Assembly (NCBI GenBank): GCA_026413225.1
Contig: CM048552.1
Coordinates: forward strand, 22,061,001-22,125,000
Direction: 5' to 3'
Source: Otis tarda
Lineage: Eukaryota > Chordata > Aves > Otidiformes > Otididae
DNA length: 64,000 nucleotides
Under the pieces are notes generated by a model, which was not told where the DNA came from, made no database searches, and saw only the letters and a program-made list of their open reading frames with translations. The position numbers and the translations under genes were made by a program. Below, in pieces: positions 15,401 to 27,163 of this stretch. Positions within the stretch are counted from its first letter, which is position 1; every line of letters begins with the position of its first letter.

Positions 15401-18400
15401 CAGAGAGGAGCAAGAGGACTGAGTAGTTTTGGAGGGATACCACTCTGTGGACTAGGAGTGAATGATGTGTGGAATTCTGAAAAACTAGGACTAATCTCTC
15501 GATGTTTGAGTCCTCTTGTGTGTCAGGAACTGGACTTTTGACATACTTATGTAATGCATCAACATGCATCAAAAGTGTCTGGCTCTAGGAGCATTTTCCC
15601 CTCTTTCTGAGAATAATCTGGGATGTCTCAAATACCCGCTAACTATTCTGCACAAAATTATTGTATTATTTACTCTTTCCAGAGTGTCAGTGTCTGGAAG
15701 CCTACCTCAGGTCAGATCTGTGTTGTGTAAATTAAAAAAAAAAAAAACCAAACAAAACAAACCAAACAAAAAAGAAAACAAAGCAACCCCAAAATCTGCC
15801 TCCAAAAATCAGTTCTGTTGCATTCCAAATACACTGGAACAGCTACAACAATAATAACAACAAACCCTCAGCTTTTCCTAGGTATTTTCTCCTATATACT
15901 TATTTAGTTTTAATATTGAGTCGATCAGTTTAAACAGCTGCATTAATACACAGTTTGGAAACAGTATTCTCTCATGTTATATCATCTTTTATTACAAAAT
16001 CAACATGCCACATTCTCAAGTGTCCCTGAAAGGAGCGTTCTCAATATTTATGTATCACATCTCTATTATGTCAGTACTTTTACTACTTTCATTTATACGC
16101 TAGATCGTTAAGTGCTTTTAAGCATTGTTCCAAATCCTTTCCTAGAGCTATTGAACCTTCTCACATTCCAGGAAAAAGCACTCTGGCCAACATCTTAATC
16201 TTGATTGAATCCACAAGTATTCCCAGTTTATACAAGGACAATGTTTTTGCCAGTATAACTACTTGGCTGAATAGTATAGAACACAAGTGTCACTACACAA
16301 CTTGAGGTGAGAATTTCCTTTGTAACTTAAGTTTGTTTATTTTTACATTCACTTCTTTTTTTTACAAGTGTGTGTACTCAAAAGGTCCCATAATACATAA
16401 TGCATTTATTTCATAAGATGGTGCATTCATTTATCAAACACATTTCAATTACACTACTGATTGGATATCACAAGAACTGAATCACCTCTCATATACCATG
16501 TAGTATATTTTTATATTTAAAATAAGATCACAACCTACTGAAATGTGGACAGTGAGCTTGTCTAACAGAGAATAGTTTAACTATTTATTCTAAAAGAGTA
16601 AAAAAAAATGAACACAGAAAATTCTCAGCTGTTTGACACTTGTTTTTATCCACAGAGAGGAGTTTGCACACACAGCTTAGAGTGAGCATCTCTGCCCAGT
16701 GTTAGGATTGAGCCTTGTTGGAACATCCTTGATTCAAAAATTGTTTTGCAAGGGTACTGAGAACACATGTGAAAACCAGCAGTATAGACTTTTTAAAAGA
16801 AGCTTTCATTTTAAATTATTGATCATAAATCAAGACTTGTAAAATAATTTAGGATTTCTTTTCTCCTATTCAGATCTCATGATAAAATAAAACTTTTGTG
16901 GTTTGTAATCCTTTACCCAGCAGCTGTAGTAAGAGAACACGAGAAAGCTGATCTTTGTCTTTTATAGTTCAGGCTACTATGTTAATACCCTTGGCAGGTA
17001 ATGCCTGCATCTCTCACTCACAGTGAAACCTCTGCATTCAGAATTTGCTTTTCTGTGAAGATGACTGTTCAGAGTGGAGAAAATATGGAGTGTAAGCTGG
17101 AAAAAAAAATAGGCAGAACAATAAGTTTTTCATGCAGATTTTTCCTTTGAAGATACTGACATAGAACCTCTGAAAAATGAAACACAACTCAGTTAATACT
17201 ATACTGTTAATTAGGAGTTGCCTCTGCATGGCAACAGTAGTTTCAGATTTTTCTCCTCCCGTCATCACTTCTCATTTATGTCCAGGGGAAAGAGGAGAAG
17301 ATGAATGAATACTTTGGGATCCCCAAGCTAAGATTTATGAAAAACTTGAAACATTTTTAAACCCTTAAATTGTTTTCAGTTGTGACTTTTATGCACGTAT
17401 ATCTTAAAATATTTGTATGTACACAGATAGTTTTAGTATGTTTATCATGAAATATAGAAAGTTTTGGAACATTTGCATGGTCTAAGATGTTACTTTCAGT
17501 AAGTGTTATATTAGAAAAAATAAGGTAATGGGAATCATAAAAACAACATCACTTAATATTACATGAATGGGATTGGGAATAAAAGGAAAAGGAGAAAGGT
17601 GAAGATAAAAAAATTAATTTTAAAAGCCTTGCATTTACCAGTGTTTGTGTGGTATCACAGCTCTGGTTTGTTCTTTTGCCAGCTCATAAAGATCAAGGGA
17701 CAGCCCAAGGGTCAGTTCATGTGCACTGACTGACAGATCAACACTCTTTGTCTTTGCTTTTCTTTTTTAAACACTGAATCAAACTGAGGACAAAGGCTGG
17801 ATGTTTTTACAGTGAATAGAGGAAATAAATGATTAAACTTTTACAGTAAAGGTCAATGTATGACTTGCAGAAAGTGTCAGATTGACAACATTGAAAACCA
17901 AAATCCTCATTTAGCCACAGTATAGATGTTGTTCAGCAGCAACTACAGATATTAGTTCAGATTTTTCTGCTAGTTTGAATTGGCACAATATCTCTGATTT
18001 CTACAGAAAAGAACAGCTTCATGCAAGGAAATAAGAATTTTTTACTTTCTAACTTATTAAAAAGCAAACAACCTGTTACACTGATAAACAGATCAGGTAC
18101 TGCTTAGGCAAAGACACATAAAATCATAATGATTTTTGTGACTTTCTATTTGTGCTGATTTTTCAATGCACAAATAATAAAAAAAAATCCTGGTTTTAAT
18201 GTCGTCATCCCATCCACAGAAGATCATAGCCAACTTTTTTTAAAAAGAGTGTTGGGGGGCAGGGAGAAAAAGAATGAAGGATAAGTAGAACAGAATGGAC
18301 AGTCCTAAACAAGATGCATTTTTTTCTGAATAGGAAAACCTGATTATACGAGTTTTGCAAGACTGATTTACATTTTCATATGTTCTCGGATAAAATTTGT

Positions 18401-18480
18401 GTCTATTCTCAAATAGTAATGCCCGTAACTGACTGACTTCCTGAGGTTTTTTGCATTAAATTCAAATTGAGATCCTTTTC

Positions 18481-18498
18481 TTTTTTTTTTTTTTTTTT
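18481..18498. repeat. T18 homopolymer
   Basis: Eighteen consecutive T residues directly follow TCCTTTTC. Simple repeat. No flanking mobile element is recognisable. Confidence 0.9.
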
Positions 18499-18954
18499 GT
18501 CATTTATTTCCAGGTAATATTCTGCCTTGATCCTATCCTGCCTCTAGGGAAGACCATGAACATGTAATTCAACACCACATTTTAAAAGTTGTGTACTTCC
18601 TTTTTATAAGCAAGTTAAATCTGGTGAAGGTTGATCATTGCATGGTGATGGCTGATCATCGTGTTCTCCCTGCTCTGAACTTCTAGAAAGAAAGTTCAAT
18701 ACTTGGTGAAGTGGAAGCTGGGCGCAAGACTCTCAGAGGCCTAACACAAGACTCACGTAGCCTACCTGTCTGCTATTGTACACAACCATATCATATAATT
18801 TTTTTATAAACTAAGTAGACTTTATATTAAAATTAATTAAGTTGATTCAATTATTTTTATTAGATGGACTTTCCTCATTCCTCTGATAGTTCCTCTCATT
18901 TCTAACTTAAATTTTATAATGACCCTTTGGTTTTGTGCCAACAATGTCCTTTAG

Positions 18955-19745
18955 ATTAATTAGTTCTTTTCCTTCATTGCTGTTTATTCCCCTCTGAGGC
19001 ATTTGCAGAGAGCTATCATATCTCTTCTCAGCCTTCATTCTGTGTCTAAGCCAAGATTCTTTGATTTGCTATTGTAATATGTGCCCTCTAGTCCACTGAT
19101 CACCCATGAACAGAAATTCCGTTTAGTTCTTCAGCACAGAGAAGACATCTTTTTGTATTTTAATATTTTATCTCATTTCTATTACCTCAATTCTCTTTTG
19201 TGCCAGTAATCTACTTCTTCCTGCGAGATATCCCAACCCACCTCTGACTTGAAGATGATTACCAACTTTGTTCAACAATATTTAATAAACATTAATGACT
19301 TCAGCACAAAAAGAAAATCAATCAAAGTATTAAGTAAGAATGGTTCTAAGATTGATCCTTGAGGAAATTCAGTCATAAATTTCTTCAATGTTTTTCTTAA
19401 TGGTAACTTGGTATCATGTTCTTTTCAACTAATCTCAGTCTTACTTTCCAGTTTTAGTACTAATCCCTTTTATTGGGTGGTACCATAGCATACGCTCTAC
19501 TGAATTAGAGGTAGATTAAATATTCTGTTTCCCTTGTCTAAAAGTAACAGCTCTTTTATAAATTAACCATACCTGGATAGATTAGCACAGTCTAAAACAA
19601 TCTCATTTACTATCTGCTCTATTTTCCACAGAACTCCACATCTTTCATTATTCTTTCCCTCAAACATTTTTATAAGCTTGCATAAAACTGAGGTCGGGTG
19701 AATTGTTTTATATTTGTCCAAATTACTTCCTTCCTCCTGTTATTA
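18955..19745 (-). mobile_element. Very old CR1/L3-like LINE relic (RT region)
   Basis: Read on the minus strand, this block keeps the order of CR1-clade reverse-transcriptase landmarks. At 19493-19519 the minus strand reads LIYL*FSRA, matching CR1 motif A (LIYLDFSKA) with a stop codon where the catalytic Asp should be. At 19347-19373 it reads TEFPQGSIL, matching the CR1 block SGVPQGSVL. The 3' portion (18955-19110) resembles the antisense wording of old CR1 post-RT sequence. No open frame survives. The wording is closer to CR1/L3 copies shared among turtles, crocodilians and birds than to the young avian CR1s in this window, so I infer an insertion well before modern birds. Boundaries are approximate. 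The motifs were seen directly; the family assignment rests on knowledge of CR1. Confidence 0.75.
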
Positions 19746-20889
19746 ATTATGCATACTATGTTTTTTATCTTTCAGTCAGATTCCTTTGAGTCACTATATT
19801 GTGTGCTGACTCTTTCAATGTTCTGGGATAGTGAGCAGCAGAACTTCAGTGTAAAATACGGCCCATAGCCCATCTCTATTTAGCAAAGTAAAGTATTAAA
19901 CTAGGTAACTGTGTGTCTCTTTAGCTGATTTATGCATAGGCCTAAATTAAAAAACATCCTTAAACTGAATAAATTTCTACTCAGAAATAATATTGTAGCG
20001 TCTCATCCACAATGCAGATATCACAAGTTAAGAACTTACCCGCTACTTAAGGTACAATATGTTTGGCTATTATGTCATTTCATTCTTACTATTTTTCAAG
20101 ATTAATAAGACCATATGTTTCTTGAGTGCACCAGTGAAAAAATTACTTAGCCAGTGCTTCAAGTAATGTACATAAATGTAAGGCTTTAGCCATCAGCTGC
20201 TCTGGAGCCAATGAAAAATGAAATCAGTTATGAAAGCTTATTTGCTATGCAACTTGCTAATCCTTAACTTGTAAATAAATATCAGAATCACTCATTCAAT
20301 TGAAATCAGAAACAGAACATATAAAGCTAAGCATTTCTGGATCTCAGCAATGGCGTGTATGTGAATTATTCTTTTATCATAAAGGCGAAAAGCTAATCCT
20401 TCAGGTGGAAAAAAAAAAGAAGTCCATTAGCAACCCGCTTCACGCTTCATTTAACAGCAAACATCAACAGGCACGGGTTGTAAAGGAGCTCACACTAACC
20501 TTTCTTGCTTTCTATCGGCTGCCCCTTTCCTGACAGGGTGCAGGAAGGAAATATGAGATTTTTTTTTTTTTTTTTTTTGAAAAGGGAAGCAATTGGCAGA
20601 ATGCATAAATACATGTGAAGAAGAATACCACCTTGTTATCCTACAGATCTGTGCAACGGCACCATTCTGGAGCCTTAAATGGCAACTAATATTATATATT
20701 ACTCACTGTGTAACCTGGAGAACATCTAAAAAGTCTCAGCCACAGCAGAGTCGCTTCAGAATTTATTTTATAACTGAAAAGGCTGCCTGAGGGTGCCCTC
20801 AAATAAACTCCTTATGTGTGGGCTCAAAACAAACCTAACGCTGTTGTATTTATAGATCATTTCTGGAATAAGTCTAAAGGAGGCTGCAT
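19746..20889. other. Noncoding spacer
   Basis: AT-rich sequence with no recognisable gene. A T20 run occupies 20559-20578. Two short open frames near 20300-20790 have no family resemblance. Confidence 0.55.
20559..20578. repeat. T20 homopolymer
   Basis: Twenty consecutive T residues, read directly. No element end is recognisable on either side. Confidence 0.9.
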
Positions 20890-21012
20890 GTTCTACCGCT
20901 TAGAGCTGGGATTAGGCTCTCAAAAGGATACCAGGTGCTACTCCCAGTAGTGCCATTGACTGATCCCTTTATGCCTCAAACTGCTCAGCTGTAAAATTGA
21001 AGGCTTTTTAAA
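20890..21012 (+). mobile_element. MIR/CORE-SINE-like relic
   Basis: The segment carries a decayed version of the MIR core and 3' wording: AGAGCTGGGATTAG, then CCCAGTAGTGCCATTGACT, then ATGCCTCAAACTGCTCAGCTGTAAAATTGAAGG. MIR elements typically read CCCAGCTCTGCCACT, later GCCTCAGTTTCC and CATCTGTAAAATGGGG. The stretch between the two blocks is shorter than in MIR, implying an internal deletion. MIR/CORE-SINEs are ancient amniote retroposons copied by LINE machinery, so copies in birds are heavily diverged. The phrases were seen directly; the assignment is moderate because the total match is only about 80 bases. Confidence 0.45.
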
Positions 21013-21059
21013 AATAAAATCAAGAACTCTGAAAAAAAAGAACAATAGCATGGTTTCAG

Positions 21060-21400
21060 GCAGGTCATGAAGTCAACCGATGGCAGGTCTATTCCTGGCG
21101 CTGAAGTGTACTCAGCCGAACCTGGGGCGAGCTATTTAGGGCAAGCCCGCACCACACAGCTCAGCAGCGAGCACCGAGGTGGCTCAGAGCAAACCAGGTT
21201 CAGAACCAGAAACAACATAGCTGCAGCAGGATACTGTTCCACTTGAGCTAGCTCAATAATTAGCTCTAATTTGGGCTAATTAACCTAAGCACACAGGCTA
21301 GGCTAAATCAGCTATACTGACTGACACGCAGAAGATAAACTCTTTGAAAGGCATTGTCGTGTGTTGGATAGCTGTAGCGACCAGCCTGGAACTACAGAGG
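21060..21400. other. CpG-containing patch, unidentified old repeat or conserved element
   Basis: This stretch stands out from its AT-rich surroundings by higher GC, several CpGs (CTGGCGCTG, GGGGCGAGC, CAGCGAGCACCGAGG) and a run of near-palindromic TAATT/AATTA and GAGCTAGCTC words at about 21240-21310. GGTTCAGAACC near 21200 resembles a pol III B box, but no A box or tRNA fold is evident. It could be an old SINE, an old DNA-transposon relic or a conserved noncoding element. I cannot decide from sequence alone. Confidence 0.3.
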
Positions 21401-22890
21401 ATATTCCTATCACAGCACAGAATTATGCTGTAAGATGCACCCTGAAGTCATAGTACCTACTAATTGTGTACACATAACTTTTATTTCTGTTTGGTTTGAT
21501 TATTTTTTCAAGTAAGTTTTGTTCACATCTCTTTTGAAATAGTGGTAGAAGTAACGTACAAACTCAGTCTTAAATATCAAATGTTGTTTGGGTTTTTTTT
21601 TCCCCATAGAGGTGAAATTACCATAACTTGAGCAAGAACAACTTTTTCAGTAATAAAGTGAATATGACAAATAAAAGCTAAATAAAGAAATATATTTCTA
21701 GAGGACATTAAAACAATGTAGTTTTTGGAGCCATTCTCAATAATTGAAAGTTGTAGGGTAGATGAAAATAAGACTGTTTTAAAGTAATTTCTATTTTCTT
21801 TCAAACCTCCAGCAAATCTGAGGTGAAGTCAAGAAAAAAATAGGAGGGACTTACTCTTCAATGCCACACTCTTCTTACTGGAACACCTGAGCTCAGTGTT
21901 GCCACTGCAATTCTCCCCATTAGTCGGAGGTCTACTCAGGTGGACTGGCTGTTGATTTGAACGATGTGACTTAAAGGATTGAGGGTTGCCAAGCACAGCC
22001 TTTTGTTCTCTTCTAGTGCTTATGTGCAAGTGCTAAGGGCAGTCAAGAGGCTAATGTCAAAGCTCCCCCTGTGAATCAGCAACTGGGCTGCTTATTACAG
22101 AACCATCTAAGGCACTCTGAGGCAATAAAGAAGGAAGTGGGGTGGGGGGAGGTTAAAGTATTAGGTCTAAGAGAGTTTGAGAGTTTGTCTTAATGTTTGT
22201 CATAGAAATTAGATTAGTCACAAGACCTTTTTCAGTGTTTTAAGATCATCTAATAAGGGATCTTCCACTTTTGCTCAGATATAACATCTCTCTCTCTCTC
22301 TCTGCTTCTCTTTAGTTCATTTCAATTTGCTGAAAGCAGGGAAGAAAAAAAATGCAACCATATCCATTAGGATGTTTCAGCTGACTATTGTATATAGATA
22401 TTTGCTATTAAAAGCATCCAGTAATTTCAAGTTGATTGTTAAAATATGTGCTTTGTCATATATGGCTATTAGACATTAGCCATTCATTCTGAGGCTATAA
22501 AATGTTCCTGTCTTTCTCATTTTCTTTGTCCATTAAACTGATGATTTTGGAAATCTGTTGGTGGGACTTACAAACTCCAGCATTAGCATGAAACTCTTAT
22601 ATTAGTGACCAAGCATTTTTTTTCTGTGGAGTAAGCCACATGTCAGCAACGATGGTGTTACAATCTTCTCAAAGCAAGAGGAACACTGGACACTGTTTAT
22701 ACAGGAGGAAACAGGAAACACAGATCTGGGCTTGAAGAAATAGGACTGGGAAAAGAAGGAGGATACTAATAGCAGCTCTTCAAAAAAATCGAAGCTGGGA
22801 GAAGAGTGATTAAAGGCTTATTTGCAGAGAGATTATTTTGCATCTTAAGGTCACACAAAGCAAGGAAAAATGAAACCTCATGGTTTCATA
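21401..22890. other. Noncoding spacer
   Basis: No gene is recognisable. A (TC)n run lies at 22287-22303, and a G-rich GTGGGGTGGGGGGAGG tract lies near 22139-22154. Confidence 0.55.
22287..22303. repeat. (TC)8 microsatellite
   Basis: Seventeen bases of alternating T and C, read directly. It is short and uninterrupted. Confidence 0.9.
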
Positions 22891-23166
22891 TGCAGGAGGG
22901 GCAGTCCGCGGTGGTTCACGCGCTAGGCGCAGATAAGTCCATGAGTGCAGAGGGCAGGTGCAGTCGAGTTCATGGCGGGCACGGATAGATCCATGGGCGC
23001 AGGGGTCAGGTGCGTTCACGTGCGTAGCGGGTGTACGGGTATTTAACCCTGTGTTGCGCAGCATTAAATTGAAGGCTTAGCTTGACGATATCCGCGTGAT
23101 GCCCTGCTTTCCCTGGGGTGGGGCTCTGGTGTGTCCTGGATTGGTTTGCTGGCAAGGGAGCCAGCA
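22891..23166 (+). mobile_element. Possible solo LTR (CpG-rich block with ~50-bp imperfect repeats)
   Basis: An abrupt CpG-rich island begins at TGCAGGAGGGGC. It contains three imperfect copies of a unit starting GTTCA(C/T)G and running through GGCGCAGATAAGTCCATGAG-type wording, at about 22915-22967, 22968-23013 and 23014-23042. A TATA-like GTATTTAA (about 23039) follows, then ATTAAA (about 23064), which could serve as a polyadenylation signal, then a GC-rich tail. Repeats upstream of a TATA box and a nearby poly(A) signal are the usual U3-R layout of a retroviral LTR. No target-site duplication could be identified and both ends are uncertain. A CpG-rich minisatellite is the main alternative. 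Confidence 0.4.
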
Positions 23167-25985
23167 TTGTTCTAAATCAGTTAATCCTTTGTACTAATTA
23201 AAGCAAAAATTACATGTGTAGGAATATATCCACGTATGTATATGATGCCTAGTGTGAAAGCTAGCACTGACCCAAACTAAATCAGAAAGGAGAAAACAGT
23301 AATTATCGCAGCACAACCCTAAAACAGCTGATTAGCATCAGGGCTCATGGTAACACAACCGTTGTTTTCAGGATCTGAAGTGATATGTCAATAGGTGTAG
23401 AAATACTGGTTTATACAATGGTTAGCCTAAGACTCAGCACCACGCTTCATTGCAAGGTAGGAACATGCTTTGATCAGCCTTCACAAAATCCACTGTAGTT
23501 GTGTGCTTCCCCTAATTTTTTTCCTGAAAAAGTGAAGCCATTAGCCAAAATTCTGCACAAGTTGAAAGCATTGGTATGCTACTTCAATGCAAGGTTAACA
23601 AATAATCTCCACTGAATCTATCCAAGCAAGTTCCAAATGAGAGATGATATTGCAATTTGTTGCGCTCAAGAGAAATGTAAGAATTTACCAGGGCTCCTAG
23701 TATGTTCTGGCCCACACACAGCAACCTGGAGTGGCTCCATGAGGGAATTCTTATCTTGTGCTGTGCTACAAGCAGAAAACTTTGTGGCACTGAGATTGAC
23801 AGCACTAACAGCATTCACATGGACACCCAGCTATCACAGAGAGCTTGCTATTTGAATTTACATGAAAAGAGAGCTATGTGGTTTCTTCCATAGGACAAAA
23901 GCAAAGTAAAGGAACTATTCAAAGCTGGTGCCAAACTACAACATCATTTGGAAAGTGTGTAATTCATAGCTGAGTTAAAATTTAAAAATGGCACGCAGCT
24001 TTGGGTTTTGGACTGTTACTGTATTTTGGTAGCAATTATGCATAATAAATTCCAGAAATCATAATCACTTGGTATTCCCTTGAACCATGAATCCAAACCC
24101 AGACAGGAATGCCTAGTGTTTCGGTTTTTTTTTTTTTAACTGCCTTGTCTTGTAGTAAAACAACCAGTGTTTATGTGCTATAGTTGTGCTAGCAACAAAA
24201 AATATATTCTCTACTCTCCTCAGAGTAACTTAGTTTCAGCACCCTCCAATCTTTGTCCGTAGAAATGCTTGCTATGCATATGAACGTATAATTCCATGTA
24301 TTTGTATCAAAAGTTTCTTGAAACTCCTTCCTAAGCACACTTTAGCAATTTTGGCAATGTGTTGGAAGTTACCCCTTGTGAGCTGGTAGATCTTACCACT
24401 AGAGCTTGTGGGAATTCTCCAATTTTAAGAGAAGTCATCAGAATGTGATGATTTGTTGAACCCAAACACTTCATCCAATACATCTGCAGTTTGACAAGAT
24501 CTCACTGGATTCCTGCCTGAAATCCTGGAAGGGTAGCAGGCTAGAGAATGAGGACCCAGTGCTGTCAGTGTTTCCAGATCCAAAGACAACCTAGCAAAGC
24601 AGAAATCCTACCTTTTTTCCATCTATGTGGCAACGCCTATTTCCTTATCACACCTCCCAAACCACTGAAAGTAGAAGTAGCATAATATTTATTGGAACAT
24701 TGTTTGGGGATCTATCGTGGTTTTATGTGGTCAATACACAGCAGACATCCTCTTACCTTTGTGTAGATACTATTCACTTACAGTAGTTTCACCAGACAAG
24801 AATCACCTTCCGTTAGTGCAATTAGTGACATTAGTGTTGTTTAAACAACTAAGTCCCTCTACTACACAGGGCTTGTTAGCTCAGGCTCAGCACTACAGAC
24901 CTAACTGCAGCTGATTACAGAGGCATACCTTGAGTAGCTTAACACTTTTTAAAATGCCTTGTTCTGTTTTTCTCTCTCCTGTCTGTAAGATATCTATGGT
25001 CTTCCCGTTTATATCTCAGAGTCACACACGATTTAGTGTGCTAGTAATCTATGAGCTGTACTACTGTGATCAGAGAATTGAAACAGCAGCATGTGCCTAA
25101 ATCTGCTGCCTAGTCAGCAGATTTCTGCCTGTGAACATCAGGTATCAAATATTCAAGAGAACTTTTAGACAATAAGCTTATCACACAAATATTAAAATTA
25201 AATTCCAGTAAGAAGTAATTCAAGAAAACCAGTCTATGCTCAGGCATCTGGGACATATAGGAACGCTTCTATTAACTGCAGGTTTTCCTTCTGCCTGCTA
25301 TATATGGTTTTGTACACACTCATCAAAAAGCCATAGGTGAAGGAATTAAAAATGAATGTAGCGTGCTTGTCAGTTACTGCTTTCTCCAGAAATGATCGAT
25401 GTTAAAGGAAGAATTGCACTGACTCCAATGGACTTTACATCACTGCTTTGCTGATGAAGTTAGGACTGAAGAGCTACAAGAAATGGAGATGTTGTTATGC
25501 ACTTTTTAGAATTCAAGGTTTGAAAAGGGAAATTAAAAGCCATTCAGGCTGAAGGAGGAATGTTCTTCAAAGTCTCTAAAATGAAATTTAAAACTTGAGC
25601 ACATACAACAGGAAGTGATCTTACCCTTTTGAAATAAGATGAATGTTCCCATTTAATCTGTGAATTACAAATGCAAAAGCATGCGATTCGTTGTATTCTT
25701 TATTAAATTCAGTAGCTTAACAAGTTAATCACGAGATGTTCCCTTGTTACTCTTTCTGTTCTTCCTTTTCCCTTATGTATTTTTCTGAAGAAAACATTAA
25801 GGGAAAAAAATACACATAACTCGGCTAAAAATTACTAAGGAGCCACTAGTTAAATCTTTTACCGTGTGTCCAAAGAGGACAGCAAATAAGGAATGAAGTA
25901 GAGTTGTTTAGTGTGATCCATGATTAGTAACATGAAAGAGACTTAATATGATTGTCTGCTGTGATAAAATAACTAGCTTTGCAGC
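23167..25985. other. Noncoding spacer
   Basis: AT-rich sequence without a recognisable gene or repeat. The open frames at 23584-23893 and 24717-24914 are short, overlap on both strands and resemble no protein family. Confidence 0.55.
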
Positions 25986-26106
25986 TGAGGAGAAAGTGGT
26001 AGGTGTTACTAGTTCTACTTCAGCAAGGCTTTAGAGATAGTCTCCCGCAGTATCCTTTTATCCAAGTTGAGATGGATATGTAGTCTACTGGACATCAGTT
26101 CAGCAG

Positions 26107-26457
26107 ATGAACCTGTGGATCATTGAGTTCAAAGAGCTTATGGTTCAGACTTCAAGGTTGGTTACAAATGAAGCTCCTCAGGGGTCTATACTGGTATTGC
26201 ATGAGTGTAATGTCTCTGTCACTGGTCTGGGAGAGATGCAATTCACCCTCATCCAGTCTATGGATGACACTAAAGTTCTTCATGGGTCTCTGGGTCACCA
26301 TCTAGAAGGACCTATCCAAACTGGAAGAATGGGACAGCAGGAACCCTATGAAATTCAACACGGACAAATCCAAACTTCTGTACATGGGATGGAAAAATGC
26401 ACTCCAGCTGTACAGGCCAAGACTGACTGGGAAACAGCTCTGCTGAAAAGGACCTAG
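26107..26457 (+). pseudogene. CR1 reverse-transcriptase fragment (decayed)
   Basis: A 116-codon open frame inside the old CR1 copy. It retains EAPQGSIL and SMDDTKV, equivalents of the CR1 RT blocks VPQGSVL and FADDTKL, but the sequence between and after them is scrambled by frameshifts, since the recognisable downstream CR1 wording lies in a different frame. The initiating Met is incidental. It is not expected to encode a functional enzyme: the palm motif A upstream is broken and the frame stops before the thumb region. Confidence 0.7.
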
Positions 26458-26473
26458 GGCCTCTGTAGACAGG

Positions 26474-26968
26474 TGTCAGAACCCTGGATGCACTCCTCCA
26501 GCCCTCCTGGGGTTTGCCTGACAGAGGTGGCTGTGTTCGAGGCCAACTGGCTGAGCAGAGCTGTTCTGGAGAAGGAGCTGTAGGAAGTCACAGCAGGGCT
26601 TCCTGCCTCCTTCCCTTGGGACCTGCACTCAGCTGAGGCTCTCACTCTTGACCCTTGTTTGACCTATGGCCCCAGCCGCGTTGCAGCCTTGCTTGTGCCC
26701 ATTTATGGCCCCACTGAACCTGACCTGAGCGACAATCCAGCTAAGCTCCGACTGACTTCCCAGCTCGATCTTGTCACCATGGACTCACCTGGCCACAACC
26801 AGGCTGTCTGATGTTGGGTACCATCTCCACACCTGCCCTTCTCACCCCATGGCAGTACTGTGGGATGGACACTGCCCAGTGAGGCCCTGCCCTGCAAGCC
26901 CTGGCAATGAGCTCAGCTCCCAGCCTCCCATCCCTCAGGGAGCAGCCAGCCCTTGTTGCAGCCTGACA
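26474..26968. mobile_element. 495-bp GC-rich insertion with LTR-like ends, nested in CR1
   Basis: CR1 homology stops at 26473 and resumes at about 26969, bracketing 495 bp of GC-rich sequence unrelated to CR1. The block starts TGTCAG (26474-26479) and ends CTGACA (26963-26968), a perfect 6-bp terminal inverted repeat of the TG...CA type that retroviral integrases leave. The flanks are ACAGG on the left (26469-26473) and ACAGA on the right (26969-26973), matching at four of five bases, as expected for an aged 5-bp target-site duplication. Together these suggest a solo LTR. No AATAAA or clear TATA box is evident on the plus strand. The minus strand has a weak CATAAAT near 26700. The family is not recognised. 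Confidence 0.6.
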
Positions 26969-27163
26969 ACAGACAACTGAGCATGAACCAGTGTGTCCTG
27001 GCAGCAAAGAAATCCAACAGCCTCCTGGTCTGTATTAACAGGAACACACCCAGATTTTCAAGACCAAACTGAGCAGCTTGGTCTGCATGACCCTGCTTTG
27101 AGCAGCAGGTTGGACTGACACCTCCTAAAGTCCATTCCAACCTGCAGGATCATCTTCTCCTAA

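Larger units (their letters stand above)
5326..18950. other. Long noncoding stretch, no gene seen
   Basis: About 13.6 kb of AT-rich sequence without a supportable gene or young transposon. It contains homopolymers (A19 at 9388-9406, T18 at 18481-18498) and an A-rich patch with AAAC/CAAA units at 15736-15782. The 7930-8250 and 10600-11060 intervals are higher in GC than their surroundings but show no repeat family or reading frame that I can identify. Short open frames here are below 100 codons and have no family resemblance. Confidence 0.55.
25990..27163 (+). mobile_element. Old CR1 LINE copy, decayed and interrupted
   Basis: The copy begins within the RT domain: the wording TTCAGCAAGGCTTTAGAGATAGTCTCCC corresponds to CR1 motif A and its follow-on, but with the frame broken. 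In the frame running from 26107 to 26457, EAPQGSIL (residues 22-29) matches CR1 VPQGSVL, and SMDDTKV (51-57) matches FADDTKL, so the two catalytic Asp are kept while F and A are lost. Later, CCCTATGAAATTCAAC matches the CR1 NLMKFN block in another frame. At 26474 the element is interrupted by a GC-rich insertion and resumes at about 26969 with GAGCATGAACCAGTGTGTCCTGGCAGC, the CR1 block after LGVLVD. The tail (27105-27163) reads GCAGGTTGGACTGACACCTCC...TCCATTCCAACC, an old CR1 3' end. Most of the post-RT region is deleted. Confidence 0.8.

Noticed and set aside
21195-21210. GGTTCAGAACC as a pol III B box of a tRNA
   Set aside because: No A box at the right distance and no cloverleaf arms could be paired.
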